DNA of 64,000 bases from Chiua virens (lineage: Eukaryota > Basidiomycota > Agaricomycetes > Boletales > Boletaceae), in assembly GCA_019787685.1 (NCBI GenBank), contig JAHNUO010000025.1, positions 124,001 through 188,000 on the forward strand. Direction: 5' to 3'. Below are positions 1 to 13,067 of this stretch, piece by piece; the stretch's first letter is position 1; each line of letters begins with the position of its first letter. The notes beneath the pieces are model-generated. The model was not told where the DNA came from. It did not search any database and saw nothing but the letters and a program-made list of their open reading frames with translations. The position numbers were made by a program, and so were the translations under genes.

Positions 1-763
1 TCATCCAAGACATCCCAGGGGCTGCCTGCCAGTGGAAGGCAGAGGCATATCCCACATAACACACTTGAACAATTCCCTGTGATGTGATTGTAACAAAATC
101 TCAGTTCACCATCATCCATTAGAGCAAAATGTTCATCAAATGACAATTTCAACACAATACAATACAGTCACATACAATACATACATAGAGAGAAAATCCA
201 TCAGACAGACGCTCAACTCGTTGGCTCCGACTCACCGAGCTGCAAGCAGCCCGGCAAAGTACAGAACCAAACGTCCTCGAGATCCCACTAAAGTGAAGAC
301 CATGCTCTCTGTCGAACGAGCGAGCGCAGATGTCATCGAATGGATTTGAAGGATGTGGCATGTGTAAACATGCGAGACTCGAGTTAGTTTCTATAAAATA
401 GATCCTAGCTGAGTATGTTCTAAGGATTCAGGATATCGAGGCGCCGATTTTATACTTTGTGCGCTTGGTCCGTGCGCGAGGGCACGTGACTTGTTTACTC
501 CACTTTTATGGCAAGCAACGTAGCTGCGACGTAAAGCGTAAAACGTCAGAGAGGCTTTGAAGTTACTATAGAAGGTATTTCATTAATGCACGCACAGAAA
601 AGGTGTATATGAGGCTTGTTGCTGTTCAGATTGTTCTCATGAGCGATGATCGTTATGAACAAGACTGAATCACGCGGTTCTGATCCAGGATATGTTGACA
701 CGGATTTCCGTTATCCGCTCTGCTATTGTCATCAATAATCTCCGTCTCCGTCACCTATCGAAC
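1..763. other. No gene recognised
   Basis: Only short, low-quality reading frames occur here on both strands, with no recognisable domain. An A+T-rich stretch with cacaatacaatacag-like repeats lies around 150-185. The part near 700-763 probably holds the promoter and 5' leader of the gene starting at 764. Confidence 0.5.
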
Positions 764-1369
764 ATGGTCACTTCGATCGAGAAGCAGAAGTTCTTCCTAA
801 CGCACAACAAGTATGCCGTAGTCGGGGCGTCGACCGACCAATCAAAGTGGGGAACAAAGGCAAGCTAGCAACTTACACCCGCGGATTATGTTTCCCTGAC
901 GAATGAACCCCTCTCACAGATCCTCCAATGGTATATTGCAAGGGACAAGGATGTGACACCCGTGCACCCGGTCAGTCATATCAGTTAATAGCTCCTTTCG
1001 CTTATTCTCAGGTTCTCACAGACAAATGCTGAACTAGAGGGGCGCAAGACGGTCAAGTCCGTTGATGAACTGCCTTCCCCCAAGGAAACTGCCCTCAGTA
1101 TTGTAACCCCTGCCAAGGTTTGTGGCTGTTCCGATATCGATTTGCCCCTCTCACTGCATGATGTCAAGATCACCATCAAGTTGTTGGAACAGGCGAAAGC
1201 CGAAGGCATCCCTGCAATTTGGATCCAACCCGGAGCAGCCGACAAAGATTGTATAGACTTTATTACGAACAACGGAATGGCCGACTGTGTTCTCTGGCAA
1301 GGAGAATGTTTGTGGAGAGATGGTGATGGTGTACTTTCCACCATGGTCCACGAACGTGCGTCAATGTAA
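764..1369 (+). CDS. CoA-binding domain protein (YccU-like)
   Basis: A small Rossmann-fold protein of the succinyl-CoA-ligase-like CoA-binding family. Exon 1 gives the typical glycine-rich start KYAVVGASTDQSKWG. Later exons give HPVNAELEGRKTVKSVDEL, and the last exon (from 1169) gives GIPAIWIQPGAADKD followed by NNGMADCVLWQGECL, matching the family's end. Introns inferred from GT/AG sites lie near 861-920, about 972-1020 and 1118-1168. The ATG at 764 is the first in frame and opens directly on the domain, so the protein is essentially just that domain (about 130 residues). The biochemical role of this family in fungi is not settled. Domain assignment is confident, exact splice sites slightly less so. 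Confidence 0.8.
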
Positions 1370-1608
1370 TACTAACAACATGTATTTTCTATGGATGGAT
1401 GCACCATCGTTTTGACTGACTGGGCCCTGGCAAGCTGACTCCAAACCATTAGCCGGCAACGATCGCCGAGTCGGGTCGACCTGCTATCTCTAGATCTTCG
1501 TGACATGGCTAAACATGTCAACATTTTCTCCAAACCGACGTATGATAGTTATTTCCATGGATCCAGAGCTCCTCTCTATGAATCAGCTACACATAAAGAC
1601 GTTAGACG

Positions 1609-3185
<1,577 letters not shown>

Positions 3186-3204
3186 AATGCTTCATTGTCG
3201 TCAA

Positions 3205-4844
3205 CGGGTGCCCAATATTGTAGTTAAGATGGCACCTGGGACTTACTTTTCACCCATTTCGTTCGAGATGCTGCGGATAAACCAAGAAGAGAAGTGTCCG
3301 GTGCTACTGGCCCTAGATGATGTTGCAAACCTGCTCAACAAGGACATGTGGCGATGGAAGTTATATCTGCAACATGGCTATCACACACAGAGCACACGGG
3401 ACTCCGAGCGGGCTGTAGTCAGCAAGCTAGTTATATTTGGTTGTGATAAGTCACAAGGCCTTCGCAAGAATAAGAGACACCGGAGAAGAGCGATGCAATG
3501 ACAATATACTCGGACTAAGACCGATAATGAACTCGAAGAGGGAACAAGACCAACATCTGGCGCTCGTGCCTTTGTTCATTACTTACATACCCCACAGGCA
3601 TTACCAGATCTCCCGAACTCTCAACTTGCTGCCGGCAATGCTCAAAGGTTCTTACTCCCATTGGACAGGATCTTCCCAAGCTAACCGATTTTCCCGCCGC
3701 CGGATCTTCAGAATTCTAAAATGTTTCTTCTGCATTCAAGTTGAAATGATATGTTGTGCCCTTGGAAGTCTGGAACCCTGACAAAGATTTTGTGCAAACA
3801 ATGCAACTTTACGTTGGTAAAGTTGCCTGTTCACAAGCGCCTTTTGCTTCCTTGAGCAACCGAGACAGGACAGTTTTGGAAGATTCCCCTAAAGATGAAC
3901 ATTGTTCTTCCCATAACGAGGGAACAAAGACTTGAGACACTGCCAGTCACTGGGCACCGCCGGGCGGTTCTCCTTGGCATATTTCGGGGTCAGCGGATCA
4001 TATCGACGTATCTATATCGCCCCACGTCCAAGTGCTGTGCGACGCCTCGTGGCTCCAATAGTAACGCAAGGCAGTTCATGAATACTGGCTGCGTCGCGTC
4101 CAGCGGCGACTGCATGCCTCCTCCTCACCGCAACCCCATCCAAATCTTCGTTGCCACGCTCGTGGTTTCACCCACCATGTGGCCACTGACTCATCTGGGG
4201 CAGTGCACACTCATATATTGAACGGACTCGCTCATAAAAACGCCACTTCTCTGCGGATATGAGCATCGATATGCAGTGCCGGGCGCGTCACTTTCGAAAA
4301 TGGGTCACAATGGAGGAAAAACGTCTTGTGGGCTTATTTCGCTTGCAAAGCTGGAATTTAAACGCGTCACCGAAGAACGTTACGTCCCCCATCCACCGCC
4401 CTTGAAGCTTCCTTTTATGGCAATTCGTTTGTTCGCTGCCCATTTCTGGATCCCATCGCGAAGGTTGCAGGGGCCCCCGTCGCAGGGGGAGGGAAACCCA
4501 AGTTCCAGCGCAGAAGGCGAATACTTATTCTGACCAAACCGGTTTTTCTTCCGTATCTTTCAACTTTCCTAAACAGGAACCGCCAACAATGGTGGCTGCC
4601 CCCTCTCGAACAAGAATTGATGAAATAATGCCCTCAACAACCCCCGCGGGTACGGGTTCCAAAATGCGCAAGGGACTGAAATAAGATTAGGTCGTTGTTT
4701 TTCCAAACCTTGTATAAAGGAGGACAAATCTCCCTCGGTCCCTGCCCCACTTTGAATAATCCCATCTGCATGAACCTTGAACTGCCGTACGCCCATTTTT
4801 GTTTACTATCGGTTCTTGTCGCTTTTTCGGACTATCTGATCATG
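3205..4844. other. Intergenic, no supported gene
   Basis: About 1.6 kb between the NADH pyrophosphatase gene and a small downstream gene. Several frames of 85-165 codons are open on the plus strand, but their translations have no recognisable domain and look random. A gtataaagg sequence near 4710 and pyrimidine-rich stretches near 4850 fit a promoter for the gene starting at 4873. Confidence 0.45.
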
Positions 4845-4872
4845 AGTATGTTTTCCTTCCCTCCAGTCTGCG

Positions 4873-5082
4873 ATGACGTCCGACATGCCCCCCCCAAAAC
4901 CAGACGGGAATAGAGCACATCGTTTCCCCGAGTCCGTTATCACCCCTACCCAAGCTATCGCAGAGGCATGGCAACGTGAATCACCGCAGAACCAGGAATT
5001 CTGGCGGCAGGCAGAGGCAAAACGTCGAGAACAATATCTAGCGCCAAGACCGCCCCGACCACGTTCGGGCAGCAAAATGTAG
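4873..5082 (+). CDS. Small hypothetical protein (69 aa)
   Basis: An intronless frame of 69 codons with protein-like composition: proline-rich ends around a charged helical middle (TQAIAEAWQRES, then WRQAEAKRREQY). No family recognised. It is preceded by a TATA-like sequence about 160 bp upstream and a C/T-rich leader, as in fungal promoters. A protein this short could be a chance frame. The amphipathic middle and the unbiased stop context make a real gene plausible but unproven. Confidence 0.4.
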   Translation: MTSDMPPPKPDGNRAHRFPESVITPTQAIAEAWQRESPQNQEFWRQAEAKRREQYLAPRPPRPRSGSKM

Positions 5083-5376
5083 CGTTCTAAAGTTTATTGC
5101 ATGTAGGAACCTGGAGGTGCGTCGTGGATTGCGCGTCGCCCTTTCGACTACTCATAGATTACTGATCGTGTCCTACCAGTTTCGTATCCATTCATGTATA
5201 TATTGACATTCGGCTTAGCGATACCACGAACCACGATTATTGTACAACATGGCTGCTTGATGGAGGCCGAGATGACATTCGAATTGGACATGTGCAGGGA
5301 CAGGCTGCCTTGGAAAACAAAATGATACACTATTTATGTCATTAGGTGTTGATACAGACACAGAAAATAAATAGAA

Positions 5377-7380
5377 TTATTGTCCTGGCGTTGCAGATGC
5401 TCGAGCGATAGCAGACCGAAGCGTGTCGTTGATTTCGTCCGAGTCATGTGGCTCTTCCTCCTCGTCCTCAACTTCGTCTTCCTCCTCCAAGGCGGCTTCA
5501 GCTTCGGCCTGCGCTTGTGCGGCTGACGCAGCGTTGGCAATGGCTTGCTCGAGCAACTTTGTCTGTTCTTCAGACAAGCCGTAGAGAGACAGTTGCGGCG
5601 CAGAAAGCGTGCCGTCAAGTTGTGTTCCGCTATCCACGGGCCCAGCAATATTAAACACCGCAGGCGGTCTGTCACCGGGGTGCGAAATGAACCCTTCAGG
5701 GTGGACTGAGTTGCCGCTGGCACCGGCGGGGCCCATGGCCAGCATCTGGGTCTGAGGTGCCATATTCTGCATCTGCGCACGTGCAATGACACTCGCCAAC
5801 GTTGCCTGTCCGCCAGTCGGGTCGAGATGCAGTGGGGGTGCGGCATGATCAGTTCCAAGTGCAGACGACACGTGTCCCTGCAACGTTGCGTGAAGGCTGA
5901 GGACGGCAGCCTGCATCTGATGAATGACATCATGGTGCACCTCTCCTTCCTCCATGTGTCCGTCGTCTGCGTGGCCGTAGTAGGCCATAGAGGCTGCACT
6001 GCCTGCGGCAATATCCGCCCACATCCTCGTACGCCGACCCTCCCGCGCCGCGTCCTCGTCGCCTTCTTTATCCAGCATGACCTCCTTAATTGCAGCGTTG
6101 ACGCAAACTTCTCCCTTGCTGCCACGTGCCGCACTGCTATTTTTGTGTCGTTTGATTGCATCGCGACGGGAAAACATTTTGTCACACCCGGCACACTGCC
6201 AGGCTTTTTTTTCGTGAAGTTTTGCATGACGCTTGAGGTCATGGTTACGAACAAACGACGCGGGACACGATACACAACGGAATGGACGGTGTACAGCATG
6301 AACGCGTTGGTGTGCTCGTAAGTTGTAGAGCCTGGCGAATATCTTCCGGCAACCGTGCACGAGACAAGGATAGACGGCTGTGCCAATATCGTTTAATGGA
6401 ACAGACGAATGGGGTTGGGTGCCTGGCGGAATCCAGGGGTGGGAGGGATGGAGCGCGGAGCCTGGGGGTTGCGGGGCACCTTGGTCTTGGGTTGCCGTGG
6501 GGCCAATCTGAATACCACTGAGGACGCCGAGGACCTGAATCAACCCACCGATCTCTTGCAGGGCATTCATTTCCGGACCACCTCCGGCGGATGATGTCAT
6601 AGAAAAAAGGAACAGTTGATGGAGGTTTGGTTGGATGGAGGATATGACGGACGGATCAAGTATGCCACCTGCTGGCGAGTTGGTGGTGAGAGCGTCGGAG
6701 ACAAATTTGACAGCCTCGGTTATTTGCTGTTGGAAATCATGATCCATGACGTTGGGCCGTTTAGAAGCGCGGGCGTCATTCTGGCGTTGTTCCTCGTCGC
6801 TCTCGTCGCGTTTGCGCTTCCCTTTGTCGAGTTGCATTGCGGGAGCGTTGGAGTGACGCATCGTTGCAAAGAGCGTGTCCGAACGGGCCAAGGATACCAA
6901 GATGGGTGTCAAAGATCTGGCGAGCTCCTTGGAGATAGACCCAGCGTGGACGACCTGGCTCAACACGTTCAACACGTTGTCGTTGTTGGTTCCCGGAACG
7001 TGGGCAGATGCGAGGATGGAATGAGCGAGGGTGTCGCTTGCCGTGATGGCAAGGATGCTCTTCATAGTTTGCAGGGCTGCATCCTGCTTCTTCGACGGAC
7101 CAGACGCCGCACGCTCCTCTGGAAGGGCAGTGGTCCGAGGTGGAAGTGGTTGCGTGCCGGGGGTGGCTTGTGCAGCCTGCGCCTTGCTGATGTCTGCCCA
7201 CAGTTGCTCTTTCAGGCGACGAGCAATCTCCTCTGCTTCTTCGTCGTCCTCTTCGTCGTCCTCTGCCTCCTCATACTCTTCCTCAACAGTCGTACTGTTC
7301 TCGGCAACAGCTCCCACAGGTCCAGTGACACGGGAAGCCACGTCGTTCGCGACGGTCTGCTCTACCACAACTTCTGTCAT
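5377..7380 (-). CDS. C2H2 zinc-finger protein
   Basis: A single-exon gene of 667 codons. Three adjacent C2H2 fingers lie at about residues 337-425: CLVHGC with HQRVH, CVSC with HAKLH, and CAGC with a longer final spacing ending in C. This suggests a sequence-specific DNA-binding regulator. The N-terminus has a strongly acidic run (EEEYEEAEDDEEDDEEAEE, about residues 33-51) and a basic KGKRKR stretch near 190 that could be a nuclear signal. The C-terminus has an Ala/Gln/Glu coiled-coil-like segment followed by another acidic run (DEVEDEEEEPHDSDE). The finger linkers suit a classical transcription factor. Targets cannot be inferred. Confidence 0.85.
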   Translation of the reverse strand: MTEVVVEQTVANDVASRVTGPVGAVAENSTTVEEEYEEAEDDEEDDEEAEEIARRLKEQLWADISKAQAAQATPGTQPLPPRTTALPEERAASGPSKKQDAALQTMKSILAITASDTLAHSILASAHVPGTNNDNVLNVLSQVVHAGSISKELARSLTPILVSLARSDTLFATMRHSNAPAMQLDKGKRKRDESDEEQRQNDARASKRPNVMDHDFQQQITEAVKFVSDALTTNSPAGGILDPSVISSIQPNLHQLFLFSMTSSAGGGPEMNALQEIGGLIQVLGVLSGIQIGPTATQDQGAPQPPGSALHPSHPWIPPGTQPHSSVPLNDIGTAVYPCLVHGCRKIFARLYNLRAHQRVHAVHRPFRCVSCPASFVRNHDLKRHAKLHEKKAWQCAGCDKMFSRRDAIKRHKNSSAARGSKGEVCVNAAIKEVMLDKEGDEDAAREGRRTRMWADIAAGSAASMAYYGHADDGHMEEGEVHHDVIHQMQAAVLSLHATLQGHVSSALGTDHAAPPLHLDPTGGQATLASVIARAQMQNMAPQTQMLAMGPAGASGNSVHPEGFISHPGDRPPAVFNIAGPVDSGTQLDGTLSAPQLSLYGLSEEQTKLLEQAIANAASAAQAQAEAEAALEEEDEVEDEEEEPHDSDEINDTLRSAIARASATPGQ

Positions 7381-7685
7381 AATTCTCAGAAACTGTTAGC
7401 AAAAAGATTGCATGAATCACGTTCGTCAGTCGTCCGATCAGAAGCAAAGCGTACTGGTAGTCAAATATCCGCGCTGGAATGGACCAATGAATGAGAACCT
7501 CCATAACCGGAAAAGATGACAGATCACGTGAGATATGAAAGTAATGAAGCTCACGTAATGACTGAACCCATTTTAATGTCCGCGACGGTGGTTGGTTTGC
7601 GGGGTCGCCTTCGGGTCAGGCTTTTACAAGTCACCAATACCTTTCTTTCATTACTTACTACCTCCATCGGAATACCCAAAACAAC

Positions 7686-8904
7686 ATGGCAAATAATACC
7701 ATAAAAGATCTCACTGCTGGAACTGCCGGTGGAATCGCTCAGGTGAGTCGGGCGTGTTCCGAGGGCGACCGATGCTGAATTCTTTTCGGCCGAGGTAGGT
7801 GCTCGTTGGACAACCCTTTGATATCGTGAAAGTGGTCAGTATATCAGTATCCTCTCAGTACAATACTTATACCCTACATCTTTCCATTCTTTCAGCGCAT
7901 GCAAACAGCTCCCAAAGGAACCTACTCCGGCATGGTACATTGTGCTGGTGGGATTTTGAAGAACGAGGGACCGTTGGCGTTTTACAAGGTGTGATCGTCT
8001 TTAAATAAAAAAACAAGACCTCTAACGACGTTGCAGGGCACGCTCACGCCATTATTAGGTATCGGACTGTGTGTGTCCATACAGTTTGGTGCATTAGAAT
8101 ACGCGAAGAGGGTGCTCGCAGAACACAATCTAGCTAACGGTAAAGGGGGTAAAGAGGGAAAAACCCTGGGAGCAGGTCAATTATTTACAGCAGGTGTTGG
8201 TGCTGGCCTTGCGAATGGCTTCGTGTCCGGTCCAGTCGAGCACGTTAGGATCCGTGCGTATCTTACATGATCAAATTCGTTGACCGCATCTCACGCGATT
8301 CCGCAGGACTACAGACCCAATCTAATACAAATCCGATGTATAACGGTCCGTTCGATGCTTTCAAGAAGATGTACACACAGCATGGAATTGCCGGCGTCTT
8401 CAAGGGCCAATGTGTAACGTTCCTCCGTGAGGCTACTGGTTATGGGATGTATTTTATGGTGTATGAGAAGCTGGTGCAACGCGAAATGGCGCAAAAAGGC
8501 ATTCGCCGGGATCAGATAAGCCCTCTCAATGCCGTCCTGTATGGCGCCACTGCAGGATATGCGGCAAGTGTTTCCAATGGATCATGTTCCCTGACTGACC
8601 CATACATTTGTAGCTGTGGGCTGTGATATACCCCATTGACGTGATTAAATCTAGAATGCAGACTGATGGATTCACTCCCTCGACTGGCCAGAAATACGCC
8701 TCCGCTCGGGATTGCGTGCGACAAGTTTGGCGGACGGAAGGCATCGCAGCCTTCACGCGAGGGCTTGGTCCCACCCTTATTCGGTTAGCGAAAACCTCTC
8801 CACTAGGATCAAATAACTGACGTGGGCTACGATATAGTTCGCCATTTGCAAATGGAGCTACCTTCCTTGGCTTTGAGCTAGCAAGTCGGGTACTACACTC
8901 GTGA
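7686..8904 (+). CDS. Mitochondrial carrier, YMC1-like
   Basis: Seven exons (7686-7742, 7799-7834, 7896-7988, 8037-8253, 8307-8569, 8614-8783, 8838-8904), all with GT/AG introns, give a complete three-repeat mitochondrial carrier. The three signature motifs are GQPFDIVKVRMQT, GPVEHVRIRLQTQ and YPIDVIKSRMQTD. Other family hallmarks are the start DLTAGTAGGIAQVLVGQ, FYKGTLTPLLGI, and SPFANGATFLGFE near the end. These match the fungal YMC1/YMC2 group better than the carnitine carrier CRC1. The protein would sit in the inner mitochondrial membrane with six membrane helices and exchange small organic or amino acids; the substrate is not readable from sequence. No disruption is seen. Confidence 0.92.
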
Positions 8905-10107
8905 TTAATCGCCGGAATTCCTTCGACCCTCTGGACATACCATTTCATGGTGATGCTGCATGGACTAAATAGAGCTGGGTATTCGGTGGGCACGGACACA
9001 TCCGAGTGAACTATCATTAAACGGAATTTCTTTGTTGTATTCTATATCTTAGATATAGGCCCGGGTTCAATCGGTACAGCTGCATCTGGTTTTGCAAGCG
9101 CACACCCGCCGGTTCCGGACAGGAACTTTGATCTAATTCGAATGCTGCGAAGTGTTGCACCAACTTTCAGGTACGACACAAATGCCACGTCACTGGGATT
9201 GCGGTGGCGGAGACGGACCAGGTCAATTTTTGATAGGGTGGTTTGACTCTACCCATTTTATCCTGTCGGCTGGCCTCTCCTCTCATAGTCTCGGCGCGAC
9301 GGTCAAAATCGGAGAGCGTATCCCCGCTCGGGCCCAGTTTAGGCTGTCCATGGTGAATTGGTTCTCCGTCGGTCTCCGAGTCGTTCGTGTAGCGGGTTTT
9401 CGACCTGGTGCCACTAGTACTGGCCCGAGGTGGGGCAGCGCACTGACCTGTCGTCAGAAGTGTGGTCGCTGCATGCGGAAACATCAACTATATCACGACA
9501 CAATACTGAGCCGTTGTCCAAGTATCGTTAGCATGATCGCGTGGGTGTTCAAGTTCTCGGTCGAACTCGATCGGCGATTGTACGCAGGTTCAATCGAATT
9601 GTTTGGCGAGACGACTTGGTCGGATTGTATGCATCCAACTCTTTGTGTCACCGAGGTAGAAACCTTGACGATTTCTAGGTACATGGAGTGTACATTCATT
9701 GATTTGAGTAAGGCTACGAGGGCTCGTCATTAATTGACCGGTGCTACTAGTAACAAGGCTAGAAAAATCCGTGTGGAGTCATTGATCCGGTTGTTCAGTC
9801 ACGGTCATGCTGGCTATTGTCCGAGCATCAGCTTTATATGTTATTACTATTGGTCTCAGCCAGTCAGTACTTACAACCCAAATTCCCGTCGCCCTGATTC
9901 ATTGTCAGTCCATGGACATTCGAACCTGCAGCCAATAGAGAATTGTGGAAGTGAAAGTGATAAGTGGAGCTGGGACTCGTCAGGTCTGTTCGTTGTGAAT
10001 CATTGCTGGGTATATCTTGGCTGAGCTGACTGGCAGTATCCGCGAGAGTCATGATGCTATCACCTATCCAAAAATACAGTGAGTCTTTCATTGTGCATCC
10101 AGAGGTC
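8905..10107. other. Intergenic, no supported gene
   Basis: About 1.2 kb after the carrier gene. A long plus-strand frame (about 9152-9733) has no ATG near its beginning, no domain and a random-looking composition, so I do not call it. A possible transcript end of the carrier lies in the A/T-rich stretch at 9018-9060. Confidence 0.5.
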
Positions 10108-10885
10108 CTATTGTTTTTCACCATCGCCAAGTTGCGGAATCTGCAGGTCATCTACGAAAGGATCTGAGGCTTTCGCGCGCAAGGCCATGGCATTCATTGC
10201 AGCAAGCATTTTTCGCTTCGCATGCTCATCGTATGAGCCGCTCAGGGCTACTGCTATCCCCTCAATTGGTGTATTTTTGGGTGCTTGACCTAAAGTATAC
10301 TCAGGTAGTGAGCCACAATACCCAGGCGCTGAATCGTCGACTCGCCATCTATAGGGCTTAATTCGTTGCTTGGAACTGCTCGCATAAGCCTTTCCTCTCT
10401 TTGTATTCTCTCTGAGGTGCGCTACAGATGAATTTGTAATGATAACAAGACATATGGACAAGGCAACCACTGAACCTTCGTTTCCAGGAAAAACGCTTTA
10501 GACGCAGCAAGGAACATTCGAGCTGCTCGATAGTTACGAAGCATCATGAATGGATTGAACGACCTTGATCTGTTTTTCAACTTTGCCTCCCTGGCTGATA
10601 GACTGCCAGCGCATCAATATCTGCAACGGGAGGTGGGATGTTAACCTTTCCTGACATTTCATACTGGATCATTGCATTATATTGAAAGCGCTTATCCGTA
10701 TTTAAATCGATGTCCATCTCAGAAATCTTGATCATTTCATCTAGCGTTGCAGACAGCAGAAAGCCGCCTTTGCTGATCTTATCTCCAGCATGATGGTATG
10801 CAAGAGGGAAGATATCCCCGTCATATTTGGAGGCATCGCCGAGATTGACAGGGAGAATCACGGTGGTAGGCTCCGAGTCAGCCAT
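10108..10885 (-). CDS. Hypothetical protein, exon joins uncertain
   Basis: Two open stretches look protein-coding. The first starts with an ATG at 10885 (MADSEPTTVILPVNLGDA), continues GDIFPLAYHHAGDKISKGG and stays open to about 10577. The second (about 10430 to 10108) contains GYCGSLPEYTLGQAPKNTP and ends KRKMLAAMNAMALRAKASD before a stop. I could not find a join that keeps frame without strain, so they may be one gene with an unclear middle exon or two fragments. No family recognised. Confidence 0.4.
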
Positions 10886-11355
10886 GTCGTGGCGCAGAGT
10901 GTGAGGAAGGGGAAGGTTTGGGGTGGGATGAAATTTCCCGGGTAGTATTATAAGGCGACTCGGATTCCACCGCTCACGAAAGAATACTTTCCATCTTGAA
11001 TCATGAAGACTTCCCGAGGTTATGGAAAATTTTGTTTCGCATTGAACAAAATGAAAGAATCATATACAGAATGATATAAAAACAACGAACAGGTATGCGT
11101 CTTCCCCCTGCTAATGAAGGGGAACTTGAAGGATGTACTAAAAAGACGCATACCTCTCCTTGCAGAAACGATCGAGTTGAACTTTGAGCTCCGCGGTGCC
11201 ACAGATCATTCGCCGACTAAACTTATGTATTTGGTAGGCGCATGTTTGTACATGTTTGACAACGTGTTACCCATGACGCATCATGAATTCAACCTTGGCG
11301 GAGGTCTTCCCCTGCCCTTGATCCAATAGTCCCTCAAACGGCACGGACAGTCGTG

Positions 11356-12685
11356 ATGGACGCGGACCGCGCACGAAAGGAACTTGATATTTGGGGGAGA
11401 AGGGCCCGTCTCCGCCCGGAGGAGTTGGATCCGAGAGAAATTTGGTGGCATGAACGCTACCAGCGACTCAAGACACTCGGATACCTTCTGCGTCCTCGGT
11501 ATTCGCCTGAATGGGACCCTTCATGGACGATATCCAAAAGAAGATGGGACGAATGTGAGGACGGCATAAGGTTATGGGTATGTATCTCCTTTCTGGGCCC
11601 TCCGCTTTTACCGAGCTCGTACTTCAGTACGGTCAAGTGATTGATGCGACAAGAATCTCGGACAGTAAAACGGTGACTCTGAAGCAGATTTCAAGAGCAG
11701 AACACCCTTATGAGGTTGATATTGCCTTGTATTTCTCTTCTGATGACCTTCTCTCGAATCCCGCGAACCATTGTGTCCCTGTCTATGATGTTCTGAATCT
11801 GGAAAGGGACGAGGACATTGTTATTATCGTGATGCCCCTACTACGACCTTACGCTAATCCTCGGTTTGACACCATCGGGGAAGCGGTCGATTGCTTCCGC
11901 CAGCTGTTTGAGGTAACACAGCCTTCTGTCATTCACGACATGTACTAATCCTTTCGTAGGGACTTGATTTTATGCACAAGCACCGCGTTGCTCATCGGTG
12001 AGTGAGTTGATTGTCGATTTTTTCTTAGTTGACTCCCCGATAGGGATTGCATGAATAGTAATATCATGCTCGACCCCACTCATCTATATCCTGAATCATT
12101 TCATCCCGTGGAGATTAATCTGAACAAGAACGGTATTGGACGTGCCAAGCATTTCACGCGTACTCGAAGACCCTCAAAATACTATTTCATCGACTTTGGC
12201 ATCTCTCGCAAGTATGATCCTTCGATTCGGGAGCCCAGAGAAATACCAATTTGGGGTGGGGACAAAGAGGTTCCCGAGTTTCAAAACTCGAACGAACCTC
12301 GTGATCCTTTTGCCACTGACGTCTTCTATATTGGCAATGCAATCAGAACAGACTTCCTGTTGGTCAGTGACACTTCATCCGTACCCTGGAGTGCAATCTC
12401 TCATCTATTGGCTTGAGGCACCAGGGCAAGCGAGGCTTTGAGTTCATGAAACTTTTAGTCGCGGATATGATTCAGGCCGACCCGTCCAAGCGACCCAAAA
12501 TAGATGAAGTAGTCTCCCGATTTGAGGGCATCCGACGTGGGCTCAGTGGGCGTACATTGCGTTCACGCGTTGTGGATGCCGACGAGGACCTATTCGAGCA
12601 GGTTGTTCGCACAGCTTCTCACTGGAAACGTCGAATGGAGTTCATTGCCAGAAGGGTTCCGGCGACACCTACTGTACCATCCTAG
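11356..12685 (+). CDS. Protein-kinase-like protein
   Basis: Five exons (11356-11577, 11628-11912, 11960-11997, 12044-12362, 12425-12685) make a divergent kinase of the kind multiplied in Agaricomycetes. The catalytic loop is split by an intron and reads HKHRVAHRDCMNSNIMLD, so the HRD aspartate and its asparagine are present. The metal-binding motif is intact as YYFIDFGIS. The tail has the usual MIQADPSKRPKIDEV pattern. The glycine-rich loop and lysine region are poor, as often in this group, so activity is uncertain. Its stop lies 164 bp from the left end of the Plavaka element. Confidence 0.78.
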
Positions 12686-12864
12686 ACAGTATTGGTCTGT
12701 TATACGTAGTACTAGTATTTGTGCTCCGCATGACGATGTTATCCTGTGTGTTTTCCGCCGAGCTGGCTGTTCTATGTCAACGTTCACAACTTGGCGTTAG
12801 CAACTCTTGTAATTGTCGGGTGAAATACCCTGGTCGGCTTGTGATGCTTCATCAGCAAAAAAAA

Positions 12865-13055
12865 TAAAATCTGGCTAGGGCTTGCAAGGTTCTCACGGCC
12901 TTGCAAGCCTTAGCCTCGTCTTGCAAGGCATTGCCCGACCATGTAAGATTTATACGATCGGCTTACCAGGGCTTGCAAGGTTTTCATGGCCTTGCAAGCC
13001 CTAGCCTCGTCTCGCAAGGTGTTGCCCGACCATGCAAGGTGTATACATAAGCAGC
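12865..13055. repeat. Left subterminal CTTGCAAGG repeats
   Basis: Two tandem units of about 90 bp, each with GGCTTGCAAGG, GGCCTTGCAAGCC, a CTTGCAAGG or TCGCAAGG variant and a CCATGYAAG variant. The core CCTTGCAAGG is its own reverse complement. Such subterminal arrays are usual transposase-binding sites in CACTA-like elements. Confidence 0.85.
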
Positions 13056-13067
13056 AAGACGTTCAAG

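Noticed and set aside
6616..7494. Plus-strand frame of 292 codons
   Set aside because: Antisense shadow of the zinc-finger gene, caused by its acidic and low-complexity codons.
9055..9085. Possible tRNA B-box (GGGTTCAATC)
   Set aside because: The flanking bases do not form a T-stem and no A-box or acceptor stem is found at the right distance.
9152..9733. Long plus-strand open frame of 193 codons
   Set aside because: No ATG at its beginning, no domain, and amino-acid order looks random; probably a chance frame in intergenic DNA.
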